Assembly (NCBI GenBank): GCA_947174995.1
Contig: CAMWLC010000003.1
Span: forward strand, 1-64,000
DNA length: 64,000 nucleotides
Direction of reading: 5' to 3'
Source: an uncultured Porphyromonadaceae bacterium
GTDB lineage: Bacteria > Bacteroidota > Bacteroidia > Bacteroidales > Muribaculaceae
Of the stretch, positions 40,938 through 50,698 are shown one piece after another. The notes under the pieces are model-generated. The model was not told the origin of the DNA, searched no databases, and saw only the letters and a list, made by a program, of their open reading frames with translations. How positions within the stretch are numbered: the first letter of the stretch is position 1; each line of letters starts with the position of its first letter. The position numbers were made by a program, and so were the translations under genes.

Positions 40938-41639
40938 ATGAAAATCAATGCAAAGGGCCTTGTCTGCGCAGCGGCGTCGGTTTCCGTCGCCGCGCTTCCC
41001 GCGGGCGCCTCGGCCCAGGACTTCTTTTCCACCGACGCCCCGGAGAAGATGCTCACCATAGGTGTGCGTGCCGGACTCAACAACAGCAACGTCACCATCA
41101 ACAAGAACACCTTCGATCTCTGGAACGTCAATTCCTGGGGCCTGGGCACGAATTTCGGCGCCGAAGTCGGGATTCATTTCCGCGACTACCTGTCGATTCG
41201 CCCCTCCTTCTGGTTTGAGTCGCGCTCCGGCAGCTACGCATACGCCTCCCTCGTTGCCGACGCGGCCAATCCCGAGACCCTCGGCGAGCTGGTGCAGCTC
41301 GGCCATTACCGCACGTATCACTTCACCATCCCCGTTATGGCCGTGGTCAGCTTCAACATCACGGAGAATCTCCGCTGGAACGTCATGGCCGGCCCCTACA
41401 TCTCCTGGCGTCTCGGCACGACGGGCAACGGCATCGTGGAGATACCCCGCGGCGAGGACACCTATACCGCCGACCGCAAGAGCTTCGACGCCGGACTGCG
41501 CATCGGCACCGGTCTGGAGCTGCGGCGCCACTGGGTGCTGGAGGCAGCCTACGAGGCCGGAGGATGTCACGCCTGGAAGGATGGCAGCCTCGGGGGGCGC
41601 AACAAGGCCTGGCTGTTCTCCGTCGGCTATAACTTCTAA
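40938..41639 (+). CDS. Outer membrane beta-barrel protein (PorT-like family)
   Basis: Signal peptide and alternating beta-strand pattern ending LFSVGYNF. Confidence 0.75.
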   Translation: MKINAKGLVCAAASVSVAALPAGASAQDFFSTDAPEKMLTIGVRAGLNNSNVTINKNTFDLWNVNSWGLGTNFGAEVGIHFRDYLSIRPSFWFESRSGSYAYASLVADAANPETLGELVQLGHYRTYHFTIPVMAVVSFNITENLRWNVMAGPYISWRLGTTGNGIVEIPRGEDTYTADRKSFDAGLRIGTGLELRRHWVLEAAYEAGGCHAWKDGSLGGRNKAWLFSVGYNF

Positions 41640-42541
41640 CCCTTCCCGGCTATAGCTTTCAATTTCGCGAGGGCCTCCCCGAGGGAGAGGCGCAGGATGT
41701 CGGGGTCGCGCTTGAGCCATGTCAGCTGTTTCTTGGCGTAGACGCGCGTGTTTTTGGCTATACGGGCCACGGCCTCATCCCTGCTCATCGTGCCGTCAAA
41801 CCATGCGAACATCTCCCGCAGACCCACGGTGTCGAGCGAGTTGAGTCCGCGCAACGGATAGAGGCGCCGCGCCTCCTCCTCGAGTCCGGCCTCCATCATG
41901 CGCTCCACGCGCCCGTTGATGCGCCTGAAGAGCTGCTCCCTGGGATGATCGATCATCATTCGTGTGACCGCGAAATCCCGGGGAGCCGTGCGTTTGCCCG
42001 AGAGGAGCGAAGAGTAGGGTCTCCCGGAGAGGAGCGAGATCTCCACGGCGTGAAACACCCTGCGGAGGTTCGCGCGGTCCACGCGTGCATGATACTCAGG
42101 GTCGAGCATCCGCAGCCTCTCCAGCAGCCATGCGTCTCCCTTCTCCCCCCATTCCCCCTTCAGCTCCTCGCGAAACGCGGGGGGCACATCGGGAAGATTG
42201 TCAAGGCCGAAGCAGAGGGCATCTACATATAGCATCGAGCCTCCGCACACCACCACTTGCCCGTGGCCCTCATCCCCGAGCCGTCCGATTATCTCCCTCG
42301 CCTCCGAGGCGAAACGGGCCGCACTGTATTCCTCCGTGAGGTCGAGACACTCCATGAGGTGATGCCTCACTCCGCCGCGCTCCTCCTCGCCTGGCACGGC
42401 CGTGACTATGGGCATCCCGCGGTAGATCTGGCGCGAATCGGCCGAAATGATTTCCGTGTCGAGCAGCCGCGCCGCCTCCACAGCAAGGGCCGACTTCCCG
42501 GAGGCAGTCGGCCCTGTGATGACGATCACGTGAGGTATCAT
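41636..42541 (-). CDS. miaA: tRNA dimethylallyltransferase
   Basis: [31 protein letters not shown]. Confidence 0.96.
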   Translation of the reverse strand: MIPHVIVITGPTASGKSALAVEAARLLDTEIISADSRQIYRGMPIVTAVPGEEERGGVRHHLMECLDLTEEYSAARFASEAREIIGRLGDEGHGQVVVCGGSMLYVDALCFGLDNLPDVPPAFREELKGEWGEKGDAWLLERLRMLDPEYHARVDRANLRRVFHAVEISLLSGRPYSSLLSGKRTAPRDFAVTRMMIDHPREQLFRRINGRVERMMEAGLEEEARRLYPLRGLNSLDTVGLREMFAWFDGTMSRDEAVARIAKNTRVYAKKQLTWLKRDPDILRLSLGEALAKLKAIAGKG

Positions 42542-43758
42542 CTTTCGGCTACGAGGCGGCAGATGTTGACGATGACGTCGGTGGCCTTCTCCATCGACTG
42601 TATGGCCACGAACTCATACCTGCCGTGGAAATTCTCTCCGCCGGCGAAGATGTTGGGGCAGGGGAGACCCTTGAAGGAGAGCTGGGCGCCGTCCGTGCCG
42701 CCGCGGATGGGCTGCACGCGGGGCGTCACGCCGCTGTTGCGCATGGCCTGTTCGGCTATCTCGATGATGTGCATCACCGGCTCGATTTTCTCGCGCATAT
42801 TGTAATACTGGTCGTTCAGCTCCACGGTGCAGCATCCGGGATACTCTTCGTTGATCTTGCGGCCCAGATGTTCCATCTCGCGCTTGCGGCTCTCGAAGCG
42901 GGCGCGGTCATGATCGCGTATGATGTAGGAGAGGGTGGTCTCCTCCACGGTGCCGTTGATGCCCACGAGGTGGTAGAAACCCTCATACCCTTCGGTGTGT
43001 TCGGGGGTCTCCCAGCTGGGGAGCATGGAGATGAAGCGGTTTGCCACGCGGATGGAATTGACCATCTTGTGTTTCGCCGTGCCGGGATGCACATTGCGTC
43101 CCTTGATGACCACGCGGCAGCCGGCCGCATTGAAATTCTCATATTCGAGTTCGCCCACGGCTCCGCCGTCCATCGTGTAGGCCCAGTCGGCGGCGAAGAG
43201 CTCCACATCAAACTTGTGCGCCCCCTTGCCGATCTCCTCGTCGGGATTGAAGGCTATGCGCACCTTGCCGTGCTTGATCTCGGGATGAGCCTGGAGATAG
43301 GCCACGGCGGAGAGGATCTCGGCGATGCCGGCCTTGTCGTCGGCCCCGAGGAGGGTCGTCCCGTCGGTAACGATGAGATCCTGGCCCACATAATTCAGGA
43401 GTTCGGGAAACTCCGAGGGGCTGAGCACTATACCCTGCTCGGCGTTGAGGGTGATGTCCTTGCCGTCATAATTTCTCACGATGCGGGGATTCACGTGGCG
43501 GCCTGACATATCGGGAGCCGTGTCCATATGGGCTATGAAGCCTACCGTGGGAACCATCTCGTCCGTATTGGATGGGAGAGTGGCCATCAGATAGCCGTTG
43601 TCGTCAAGGGTAATTTCTTCGAGGCCCATCTTCTCCACCACATCGCGGAGATAACGGGCGAACTCCATCTGGCCCGGAGTGGAGGGGGTGAGGTTGGTCT
43701 CATCGTCGCTCTGCGTGTCGAAGCGCACGAAATCGAGGAAGCGCTCTGTAACTGTCAT
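42538..43758 (-). CDS. pepT: Peptidase T
   Basis: [56 protein letters not shown]. Confidence 0.96.
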   Translation of the reverse strand: MTVTERFLDFVRFDTQSDDETNLTPSTPGQMEFARYLRDVVEKMGLEEITLDDNGYLMATLPSNTDEMVPTVGFIAHMDTAPDMSGRHVNPRIVRNYDGKDITLNAEQGIVLSPSEFPELLNYVGQDLIVTDGTTLLGADDKAGIAEILSAVAYLQAHPEIKHGKVRIAFNPDEEIGKGAHKFDVELFAADWAYTMDGGAVGELEYENFNAAGCRVVIKGRNVHPGTAKHKMVNSIRVANRFISMLPSWETPEHTEGYEGFYHLVGINGTVEETTLSYIIRDHDRARFESRKREMEHLGRKINEEYPGCCTVELNDQYYNMREKIEPVMHIIEIAEQAMRNSGVTPRVQPIRGGTDGAQLSFKGLPCPNIFAGGENFHGRYEFVAIQSMEKATDVIVNICRLVAER

Positions 43759-43811
43759 GGTATATACAGGTGTTTATAGACGGTTTTATTATTGTTGTCG
43801 GAATCGCGTTG

Positions 43812-43819
43812 CAAACTTA
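43812..43819 (-). promoter_or_regulatory. -7-like element for pepT
   Basis: Minus strand TAAGTTTG fits TAnnTTTG. Confidence 0.45.
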
Positions 43820-43886
43820 ATAAAATTTTTTCAGACCTGCAAGCGCAGGGCCTTAACAAACGGCGTTGCCCCGGCGTTATATCAAC

Positions 43887-44645
43887 ATGGAAAAGAAAGG
43901 AACGTTTTACAACGTCTGGCGCGGGTCGCTCGTGGTGCTCGCGCTGACGCTTCCTGCCATCGCGGTGGAGTTGGGCGATATGAAGGCGGATGACGCCGGA
44001 ATCCCCGTGGCCGCTGCCGCCCCCGTGTCTGCACGCACACCGGAGGTGGAGAAGCACGCCGTGAAAAAGGTGCTTCTTATCGGCGACAGCATGACCGGAT
44101 GGATGGGGGAGCGTCTCGAGGCATACGGCCGTGAGAACGGTTTTGAGGTCGCCACCGTGGTGTGGGACGGAAGCACCATCCGCAAGTGGGGCGACTCGGC
44201 GTCGCGCATCAGTGATTTCGTGGCTAAGGAGCATCCCGACGCCGTGATGGTGTCGTTGGGGCTCAACGAGCTGCTGGAAAAGAATCCCTCGGCCCGTTAC
44301 GCCTCGAGCATGGCGGCCATCAAAGGGGCCGTGGGCAATCTTCCGATGCTTTGGGTCGGGCCTCCGAGCTGGCCCGGCAAACCCGGTGGCGAAGCCCTCA
44401 ACGCATGGCTTGAGGAGGAGATGGGAGAGGGGAACTTCTTCCGCAGTTCCTCGCTCACCTTAGGACGCCAGAGCAAGACCAATCCCCACCCCACGCGCGA
44501 GGGTATGAGCAAATGGGTGGACGCCATAGTGGAATGGCTTCCCGAGCATGGCAATCTCTCCTTCCCGGGGCTGCGCAAGCCCTCGGGACAGCAGATGGTG
44601 AGGGGAAAAAGTTTCACCTACCGCAAGATGAAGGAGCGGCTTTGA
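43887..44645 (+). CDS. SGNH/GDSL-like hydrolase family protein
   Basis: LLIGDSMTGWMGERL, VMVSLGLNELL, NPHPTREGMSKWVDAI. Confidence 0.75.
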   Translation: MEKKGTFYNVWRGSLVVLALTLPAIAVELGDMKADDAGIPVAAAAPVSARTPEVEKHAVKKVLLIGDSMTGWMGERLEAYGRENGFEVATVVWDGSTIRKWGDSASRISDFVAKEHPDAVMVSLGLNELLEKNPSARYASSMAAIKGAVGNLPMLWVGPPSWPGKPGGEALNAWLEEEMGEGNFFRSSSLTLGRQSKTNPHPTREGMSKWVDAIVEWLPEHGNLSFPGLRKPSGQQMVRGKSFTYRKMKERL

Positions 44646-44686
44646 CCGGGAACTCCCCGAGAGATGTAATCGTGTAATGTACAAAT

Positions 44687-44723
44687 AAAATGGGCGAAGC
44701 TCGATTCGAGCTTCGCCCATTTT
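44687..44723. terminator. Bidirectional terminator between convergent genes
   Basis: Perfect 18-bp arms AAAATGGGCGAAGCTCGA/TCGAGCTTCGCCCATTTT. Confidence 0.9.
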
Positions 44724-44740
44724 GCTTATATTCGGGATAG

Positions 44741-47599
44741 TTACTTCACGATCACCTTGGAGGTCTTTCCATTGATGACGCGGATGTAGAGGCCCTGTGC
44801 GGGCTTGTCGGCGATGCGGCGGCCGTTGAGGTCGTAGTAAACGGCTACGCCGTTTTCGCTTTCGATCGCTTCCACGCCTACCATGATGTCAAGGTTGGCG
44901 GTCTTGATGTCTGAACGCTCGCCGGTGGTCTTATTTTCAGCGTAGTATGTGAGGTCGCCGAGAGTGTCGAGTTCGAGCGGATCGGTGTAGAGCTGGTAGC
45001 CCTCGAGTGGTTCGGCGTCGGCGGCACGCATCACGCGTGCACCCTCGGGTTCGGAGGTGGGGTAGGGAGCCCATTTGTAGTAGAAAGCGATACCCTCCAC
45101 TTCGGGGAATGTTATCACGCCCACATTGTAGGTGCCACGGTTCTCGGTTGTCACCTCAGGCTCCGGGAGCGTGCTCCAGTCGTAAGTGGCCATCTTGGAG
45201 ATGGAGATTACGATTTCGTTGAAGCGGCTCTGGTCGGGATTGGTGAATGTAACGCTGTTGATGCCTCTTTGGCCATCGGATGTCCATACACCCTGAGTGC
45301 TGGAATTCGTATTGTAAGTTCCTACCGAAGGCTCGGAGCTAAACTGACGGCTGGAAGTAAAATCAAAGTCAATCTGATCCAGTTGATAACCGGCGGGAAC
45401 GGAGATGGTCATTATATCACTTTGATACAGTCTCAGCTGACCTTGTGTGACCTGAGATTCGTTGCTGTTATGCTTCTCAAATGAGAGAGTGGCAAGACCT
45501 TCGGTGAGGTCACCGTCGGAAATCTTCCAACCGTCGTGTTCACCATTTTTGAAGTCTAATGTTACAGCACTGGGGTTGAACACGGTGACGGTGAAGGAAG
45601 CGGTGGCGGCTGCATAGTCGTCATTGCCGGCGAATACAGCGGAGATGGTGGCCACGCCCAGACCGATTATTGTAACGGCGCCGGTCTCGTCAACGGTAGC
45701 GACGTTCTCATCGGAGGTGGTGTAGGTCACGGGGAGGTCGTGGGGGTTGTGGAGGGTGGGAGCGGTGAAGTTTTCAGCTTTGCCGTCAACAAATTCCACG
45801 TTGATATTCTCGATGCCTGTGCCGTCGTATGCCAAGTCGGGAGAGGGGAGAGTCACGGTCAGTGTGTACTCTGCTGTTCCGGCAGCATAATCTCCGGTCT
45901 CCTCGCTGGAGGCGGAGATGATTGTTGTGCCGAAGCCGAGAAGGGTGACCTTACCCTCGGCGTCCACGGTTGCTACAGCGGTGTTGGAAGAGGTGTAGGT
46001 AACGGTCAGGTTGTGGGGATTGTCAAGCTTGGGGAAGGTGTTCTCCTCACCCTTGACCACGCTAACCTCGGATGCTACGATGTCATCAGCATCGACAAAG
46101 GAGAGCTCTGCGTTTGCAAGAACCGAGGAAGGCTTGAAGAAGATCATTAAGCTTATTATACGTAGCTGAGTGCTGTCTTCATTTGTGATTACAAGGGATG
46201 TAACCGGATGCTGGCCGCAGGGAGTCCAGATGTTTCCGGTAAGCGTGCCATGATCGTCTTTATCCGATTCGGAAGCGTCGAAGTAATTGCCTTTTGCTGT
46301 ATAACTACCTTCGGTATTGAGTTCCATATAATCGATTTCCCAACCAGCTTCCATCGTTATGGTAGCGGTGTTATGTATATACATACGGATGTCGTTAGAG
46401 GAATCATAATATGCGGGGGCAGTTTGACCGGAACCTTTTGCAAACTCCACCGTCGCGATTTTGACACCTTTGGTATTAATGAGGTCGTAAGTGCCGACAA
46501 CGGATTGTCCATTCGTGAATCCCATTTTGGTTGAATCGAAAGTTACCGAATTGGGGTTATTGACCAAGATGTTGTACTTGGCTTGGCCGGCCTCGTATTC
46601 GTCGGTTGCTTCGGTGGCGGCGGTGATGGTGGCGGTGCCGTAGCCGACGATGGTCACGTTGCCTTCGCCGTCGACGGTTGCCACAGCGTCATTGCTGGAG
46701 CTCCAGGTGACAGCGAGGTTATTGGGGTTGGAAAGTTCGGGAGCGGTGAAGGTCTCACCGAGTTCCGCCGAGTAGTCCACGACGCCCTCACCCGGGAAAG
46801 CGATTCCGGCAGGCTTGAGGATGACGGTAAGGGTGTATTCCGCCTTGCCGGCAGCAAATTCGTCTGTCTCGGCGCTCTCTGCCGTGATTACTGTTTCTCC
46901 GGCACCCACGATGGTGACAGTGCCCTCATCATTTACCGTGGCTACATTCTCGTTGGAAGAGGAGTAGGTCACTTCGAGATTGTTGTCGTTAGTGAGAGTG
47001 GGAGCTGTGAAGGACTCGCCCATCTGAACCGTGTACTCCTGCTCTCCCTCGAATATGAGACCGGCGGGCTTTAGACCCGGAGTAGACGAACTGTAGTTTT
47101 CCCATGTCAGGTTCCAGATGGATACACGGTCCTTATTGCTTGTGTAATGTGACGGGGAAAGGTTGGTGATTTCTATTACAAAGTCTCCTGTGACATTGAA
47201 CTCCTCGGAAGTGAAGGAATATACCTGCTTTTGGGTTACGCTTGTCTCCGTCAGTGTCTGTGACTTTACTACGGCACCATTCTGCAGAATGTCTATTTGG
47301 AGACTTACACCTTTGGTTTCACTGAAAGTGTTGGCATAGTTGAAAGAGAGGGTCGATATACCCCCTGTGAGTGTCGGTGAGGTGATTGAACCAACTGCAG
47401 TTGTTTTGCCGTTGAGCGTGGGAGCATTGACGCCATCGATAGATACGAAAGCAGCATTTTTAATCACCCATCCATCCGCAGTAGTGGTGCTGGTATAGCT
47501 GGAGTTAGAGCCTGCGGCTTCAATGTCAGCCTTGTTTTCTGCCCACAAGGTTACACCTGCTACCAGCAATACCGCGAGAGAAAGTAAAAACTTTTTCAT
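44741..47599 (-). CDS. Secreted protein with Big_2-like repeats and T9SS-type C-terminal sorting-like domain
   Basis: Four repeats of the TYTSSNENVATVDEEGTVTIVGxGTATITA type; C-terminus YYDLNGRRIADKPAQGLYIRVINGKTSKVIVK. Confidence 0.8.
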   Translation of the reverse strand: MKKFLLSLAVLLVAGVTLWAENKADIEAAGSNSSYTSTTTADGWVIKNAAFVSIDGVNAPTLNGKTTAVGSITSPTLTGGISTLSFNYANTFSETKGVSLQIDILQNGAVVKSQTLTETSVTQKQVYSFTSEEFNVTGDFVIEITNLSPSHYTSNKDRVSIWNLTWENYSSSTPGLKPAGLIFEGEQEYTVQMGESFTAPTLTNDNNLEVTYSSSNENVATVNDEGTVTIVGAGETVITAESAETDEFAAGKAEYTLTVILKPAGIAFPGEGVVDYSAELGETFTAPELSNPNNLAVTWSSSNDAVATVDGEGNVTIVGYGTATITAATEATDEYEAGQAKYNILVNNPNSVTFDSTKMGFTNGQSVVGTYDLINTKGVKIATVEFAKGSGQTAPAYYDSSNDIRMYIHNTATITMEAGWEIDYMELNTEGSYTAKGNYFDASESDKDDHGTLTGNIWTPCGQHPVTSLVITNEDSTQLRIISLMIFFKPSSVLANAELSFVDADDIVASEVSVVKGEENTFPKLDNPHNLTVTYTSSNTAVATVDAEGKVTLLGFGTTIISASSEETGDYAAGTAEYTLTVTLPSPDLAYDGTGIENINVEFVDGKAENFTAPTLHNPHDLPVTYTTSDENVATVDETGAVTIIGLGVATISAVFAGNDDYAAATASFTVTVFNPSAVTLDFKNGEHDGWKISDGDLTEGLATLSFEKHNSNESQVTQGQLRLYQSDIMTISVPAGYQLDQIDFDFTSSRQFSSEPSVGTYNTNSSTQGVWTSDGQRGINSVTFTNPDQSRFNEIVISISKMATYDWSTLPEPEVTTENRGTYNVGVITFPEVEGIAFYYKWAPYPTSEPEGARVMRAADAEPLEGYQLYTDPLELDTLGDLTYYAENKTTGERSDIKTANLDIMVGVEAIESENGVAVYYDLNGRRIADKPAQGLYIRVINGKTSKVIVK

Positions 47600-47678
47600 G
47601 CTTTGGTAATTAATTGAAAAGAAGTTAGTTAGTAAGGTAGGATCAAGTTTATGCTTCTTCCTTCCCTTATTTTGGGTG

Positions 47679-47686
47679 CAAAGTTA
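47679..47686 (-). promoter_or_regulatory. -7-like element for the Big_2 protein gene
   Basis: Minus strand TAACTTTG fits TAnnTTTG. Confidence 0.5.
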
Positions 47687-47762
47687 TATATAATTTTCCG
47701 AAAAGAGCATGATAATCAGGTGATTTTTTGGCCATGGCCCTAAAAATTAGGGTTTAGGGTTT

Positions 47763-47785
47763 GTAGGGACGTGGCGTGCCACGTC
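47763..47785. repeat. REP-like palindrome copy 1
   Basis: GTAGGGACGTGGCGTGCCACGTC. Confidence 0.65.
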
Positions 47786-47864
47786 TGCTTTGAACAAAGA
47801 TTATAGCCCACCGCTATTTCGGATTTTTTGCTTTTAATGCGGAGATGGCATTGGTTGATGTGGT

Positions 47865-47900
47865 TATAATGCGGACATCGCACGCGATGTCCGCATTATA
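47865..47900. repeat. REP-like palindrome/terminator copy 2
   Basis: 16-bp perfect arms TATAATGCGGACATCG/CGATGTCCGCATTATA with 4-nt loop. Confidence 0.75.
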
Positions 47901-47905
47901 TTTGA

Positions 47906-49141
47906 TTACGGGTCAACGAAGAAGAGGTAGGCGAAGAGGATGGCGGCGATGGCGCCGGTGATGTCGGCGAGCAGGGCGTAGCCGGCGGCGTAGCGCGTTT
48001 TGCTGACCCCCACGGAGCCGAAATAGACGGCCAGTATATAGAAGGTGGTGTCGGTGCTCCCCCTCACCACACCTGCCAGCCGGCTCACAAACGCGTCAGG
48101 GCCCTCCGCTTTCATCACGTCAAGCATCATGGCGCAGCTCCCGCTCCCGCTCAACGGTTTCATGAGCATCGTCGGCAACGCGCCAACCCACTGCGTATCC
48201 ACCCCCGCTTTTGCCACGAGCCATGCTACTCCGTCCGTCAGCGCGTCAAGCGCCCCTGATGCCCTGAACATACCGATGGCTACGAGGATAGCCACCAGAT
48301 AGGGTATTATCATCACAGCCGTCTTAAACCCCTCCTTCGCCCCCTCAATAAACACGTCATACACCCTGAGCCTCTTCCTCATCCCCATAGTGATAAAGGT
48401 GATTATCACCGAGAAGAGGATGAAATTCGCCGCGAAAGCCGAATATTCCTGTACCCTGTCAGCGGGAAGGGTCGAGAAAAACCAGGCGATTCCGCCGACA
48501 ACAGCGGCTATCCCCCCGAGCCAGCTCCAGAGCACGGCGTCCATGCGTATGCGCTGCCGCAGGCAAAGCGCGATCAGCCCCACGAGAGTGGCCACAGCCG
48601 TGGCAAGCAGGATTGGGAGAAAGACATCGGTGGGGTTGGAGGCTCCCCCCTGGGCGCGATACATCATTATGCTCACGGGTATCAGACACAGCCCCGAACT
48701 GTTGAGCACAAGAAACATTATCATCGCGTCGGTGGCCGTGTCCTTGCGGTCGTTGAGGGTCTGCATCTCCTGCATGGCACGAAGTCCCATCGGCGTGGCC
48801 GCATTGTCGAGGCCCAGCATATTGGCCGACACATTCATGAAAATGGCCCCCATCGCCGGGTGGCCTTTCGGTATGCCGGGAAAGAGACGCGAGAAGAGAG
48901 GAGACACCAGCCTCCCCATAGCCTCTATCACTCCGGCCCGCTCTCCTATTTTCATCAGCCCCATCCAGAGGGAGAGCACTCCCGTGAGGCCGAGGGAAAT
49001 CTCGAAGGCGAAAGCGGCCTGGGAGAAGGAGGCGTTCATGATGTCAGACCAGATGGCGGTGCCCCCCCCGGTGAGAGAGACGCCGGCGGCCATCAGAAAG
49101 GAGATTACGAAAAAGGCAATCCAGATATAGTTGAGAATCAT
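47906..49141 (-). CDS. Spore maturation A/B-like fused membrane protein (nucleoside-recognition domain)
   Basis: NMLGLDNAATPMGLRAMQEMQ and C-terminal SpmB-like GSTDTTFYILAVYFGSVGVSKTRYA. Confidence 0.88.
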   Translation of the reverse strand: MILNYIWIAFFVISFLMAAGVSLTGGGTAIWSDIMNASFSQAAFAFEISLGLTGVLSLWMGLMKIGERAGVIEAMGRLVSPLFSRLFPGIPKGHPAMGAIFMNVSANMLGLDNAATPMGLRAMQEMQTLNDRKDTATDAMIMFLVLNSSGLCLIPVSIMMYRAQGGASNPTDVFLPILLATAVATLVGLIALCLRQRIRMDAVLWSWLGGIAAVVGGIAWFFSTLPADRVQEYSAFAANFILFSVIITFITMGMRKRLRVYDVFIEGAKEGFKTAVMIIPYLVAILVAIGMFRASGALDALTDGVAWLVAKAGVDTQWVGALPTMLMKPLSGSGSCAMMLDVMKAEGPDAFVSRLAGVVRGSTDTTFYILAVYFGSVGVSKTRYAAGYALLADITGAIAAILFAYLFFVDP

Positions 49142-49151
49142 GCTGAGTGCG

Positions 49152-49802
49152 TTACGTGAAAATCCGGACCTTGCGGTCGACTTGCAGACGGAGAGTGGCC
49201 AGGCGGTCGAACGCGGTCATTTCATGGGAGATGAGTATGACGGTGGTGTGGCGCGACACCAGCTCCATCAGGGAGTAAATGCGGTGTTCAAACTCCTTGT
49301 CCACATAGCTCAGGGGTTCGTCAAGCGCCAGCAGTTCGGGACGGCAGACGAGGGCGCGGGCCAGCAGGGTGCGCTGTAACTGGCCGCCGCTGAGCGCCCC
49401 GACAGGATGGTCGAGATAGGAGCCGATGCCCGTCATCTCCACCACCTCCTCAAACCTCTCGCGGGCATCCGAGGGGAGGCGTCCGAATATGCCGGTCATC
49501 ATGCCGGAGCGTACCGCCTCGGCAGCCGTGATAGGAAACCGCGTGTCGATGCCCGACTTCTGCGGAAGATAGCCGGTCAGGAGGCGGCGAACCCGCTCAC
49601 CGTCGGCGGAGAAGTATTCCACTTTTCCCGAGATGGGCCTCAGGAGCCCGAGCATGACGCGCATCAGGGTGGTCTTTCCGCCTCCGTTGGGTCCGGTGAC
49701 GGTGACGAAAGCACCACGCTCTATGGTCAGATCGGTGTGTCTCAGTATCGGGTGGCGCTCGTATCCCGCCGTGACGTCGGATAACTTGAGGATCGGTGGC
49801 AT
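49152..49802 (-). CDS. znuC: Zinc/metal ABC transporter ATP-binding protein
   Basis: GPNGGGKTTLMRV, ALSGGQLQRTLLARAL, LALDEPLSYVD; adjacent to ZnuA-like gene. Confidence 0.88.
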   Translation of the reverse strand: MPPILKLSDVTAGYERHPILRHTDLTIERGAFVTVTGPNGGGKTTLMRVMLGLLRPISGKVEYFSADGERVRRLLTGYLPQKSGIDTRFPITAAEAVRSGMMTGIFGRLPSDARERFEEVVEMTGIGSYLDHPVGALSGGQLQRTLLARALVCRPELLALDEPLSYVDKEFEHRIYSLMELVSRHTTVILISHEMTAFDRLATLRLQVDRKVRIFT

Positions 49803-50698
49803 TGGTTGATGAAAGATGATATTTGCAAAAGGGCGTCCTGCCAGTGCTCGGAGTTGAGTGGAACGGTCACGAGGGGCACGCCGAGGGTGCGTGCCGTCTC
49901 GCGTGCCCGCATCGGATCCTGCGAGGTCTCGGCCACCATGACGGCGGCTCCACGGGCCTCGCCGACCCTTCGGGCATATTCGGCGGGCGACTCCTCGGCC
50001 CCCTTGCGGCCAAGGGTGAGCTGACGCAACCCGTAGCGGCGTGCGAAATAGCTCAGCGAGGGGTGCATCATCACGAAAGCCCTCCCCCGCGAGGGGGCCA
50101 ACTCGCGCATGAGCCGCGCGTCGAGCGAATCGAGGTGCTCGAGCACGGAGTCGGCGCGGTGGCGATAGAGCGCCGCGTTGGCCGGGTCTATCTCCGCCAT
50201 TGCCCTCCCGATGTTGGCGACCGCTATCCGCATATTGAAAGGCGTCGTGGCCAGGTGGGGATCATAATCGTCGTGATCATGATTTCCATGCTCATCCTCT
50301 GCGTCGTGGCCATGGTGATGGTCATGATGATGCGTGTCCTCAAGGCGCGGAATCCCCTCGCCCACATTCACCAGCCGGAGCGAGGCGAAATTATGGCCGG
50401 CGGTTTCGGAGAGGTTCTCCTCGAAGCCGGGGGTGTCAAACGTGAAGAGGGCGCGGGAGGAGGCGAGGTCGCGCATTGTGGCCAGGGTCGGCTCATACGT
50501 CTCGGGATCGGCCCCGTCGGGGAGCATGGTCACCACCTCCCAACCCGGTCCGGCCACAGCCTTTGCCGCCCAGCTCAAGGGGGGCGACGTGGTCGCGAGC
50601 ACCCTCCCTCCTTCACCCTCCCCGCTATTCCCGCAGGAGAGAAGGGTAAGGAGGGAGAGGGAGAGAAGGGGCGCTGTCAGGGCGCGAGTGAAAATCAT
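49742..50698 (-). CDS. znuA: Zinc ABC transporter substrate-binding lipoprotein with His-rich loop
   Basis: LLSCGNSG lipobox; THHHDHHHGHDAEDEHGNHDHDDYDPHL loop. Confidence 0.88.
   Translation of the reverse strand: MIFTRALTAPLLSLSLLTLLSCGNSGEGEGGRVLATTSPPLSWAAKAVAGPGWEVVTMLPDGADPETYEPTLATMRDLASSRALFTFDTPGFEENLSETAGHNFASLRLVNVGEGIPRLEDTHHHDHHHGHDAEDEHGNHDHDDYDPHLATTPFNMRIAVANIGRAMAEIDPANAALYRHRADSVLEHLDSLDARLMRELAPSRGRAFVMMHPSLSYFARRYGLRQLTLGRKGAEESPAEYARRVGEARGAAVMVAETSQDPMRARETARTLGVPLVTVPLNSEHWQDALLQISSFINQCHRSSSYPTSRRDTSATRY

Noticed and set aside
47738-47768. TTTAGGG-like telomere-style repeats (TTAGGGTTTAGGGTTTGTAGGG)
   Set aside because: Only two to three imperfect units in a bacterial chromosome; better explained as part of the palindrome-rich intergenic region.
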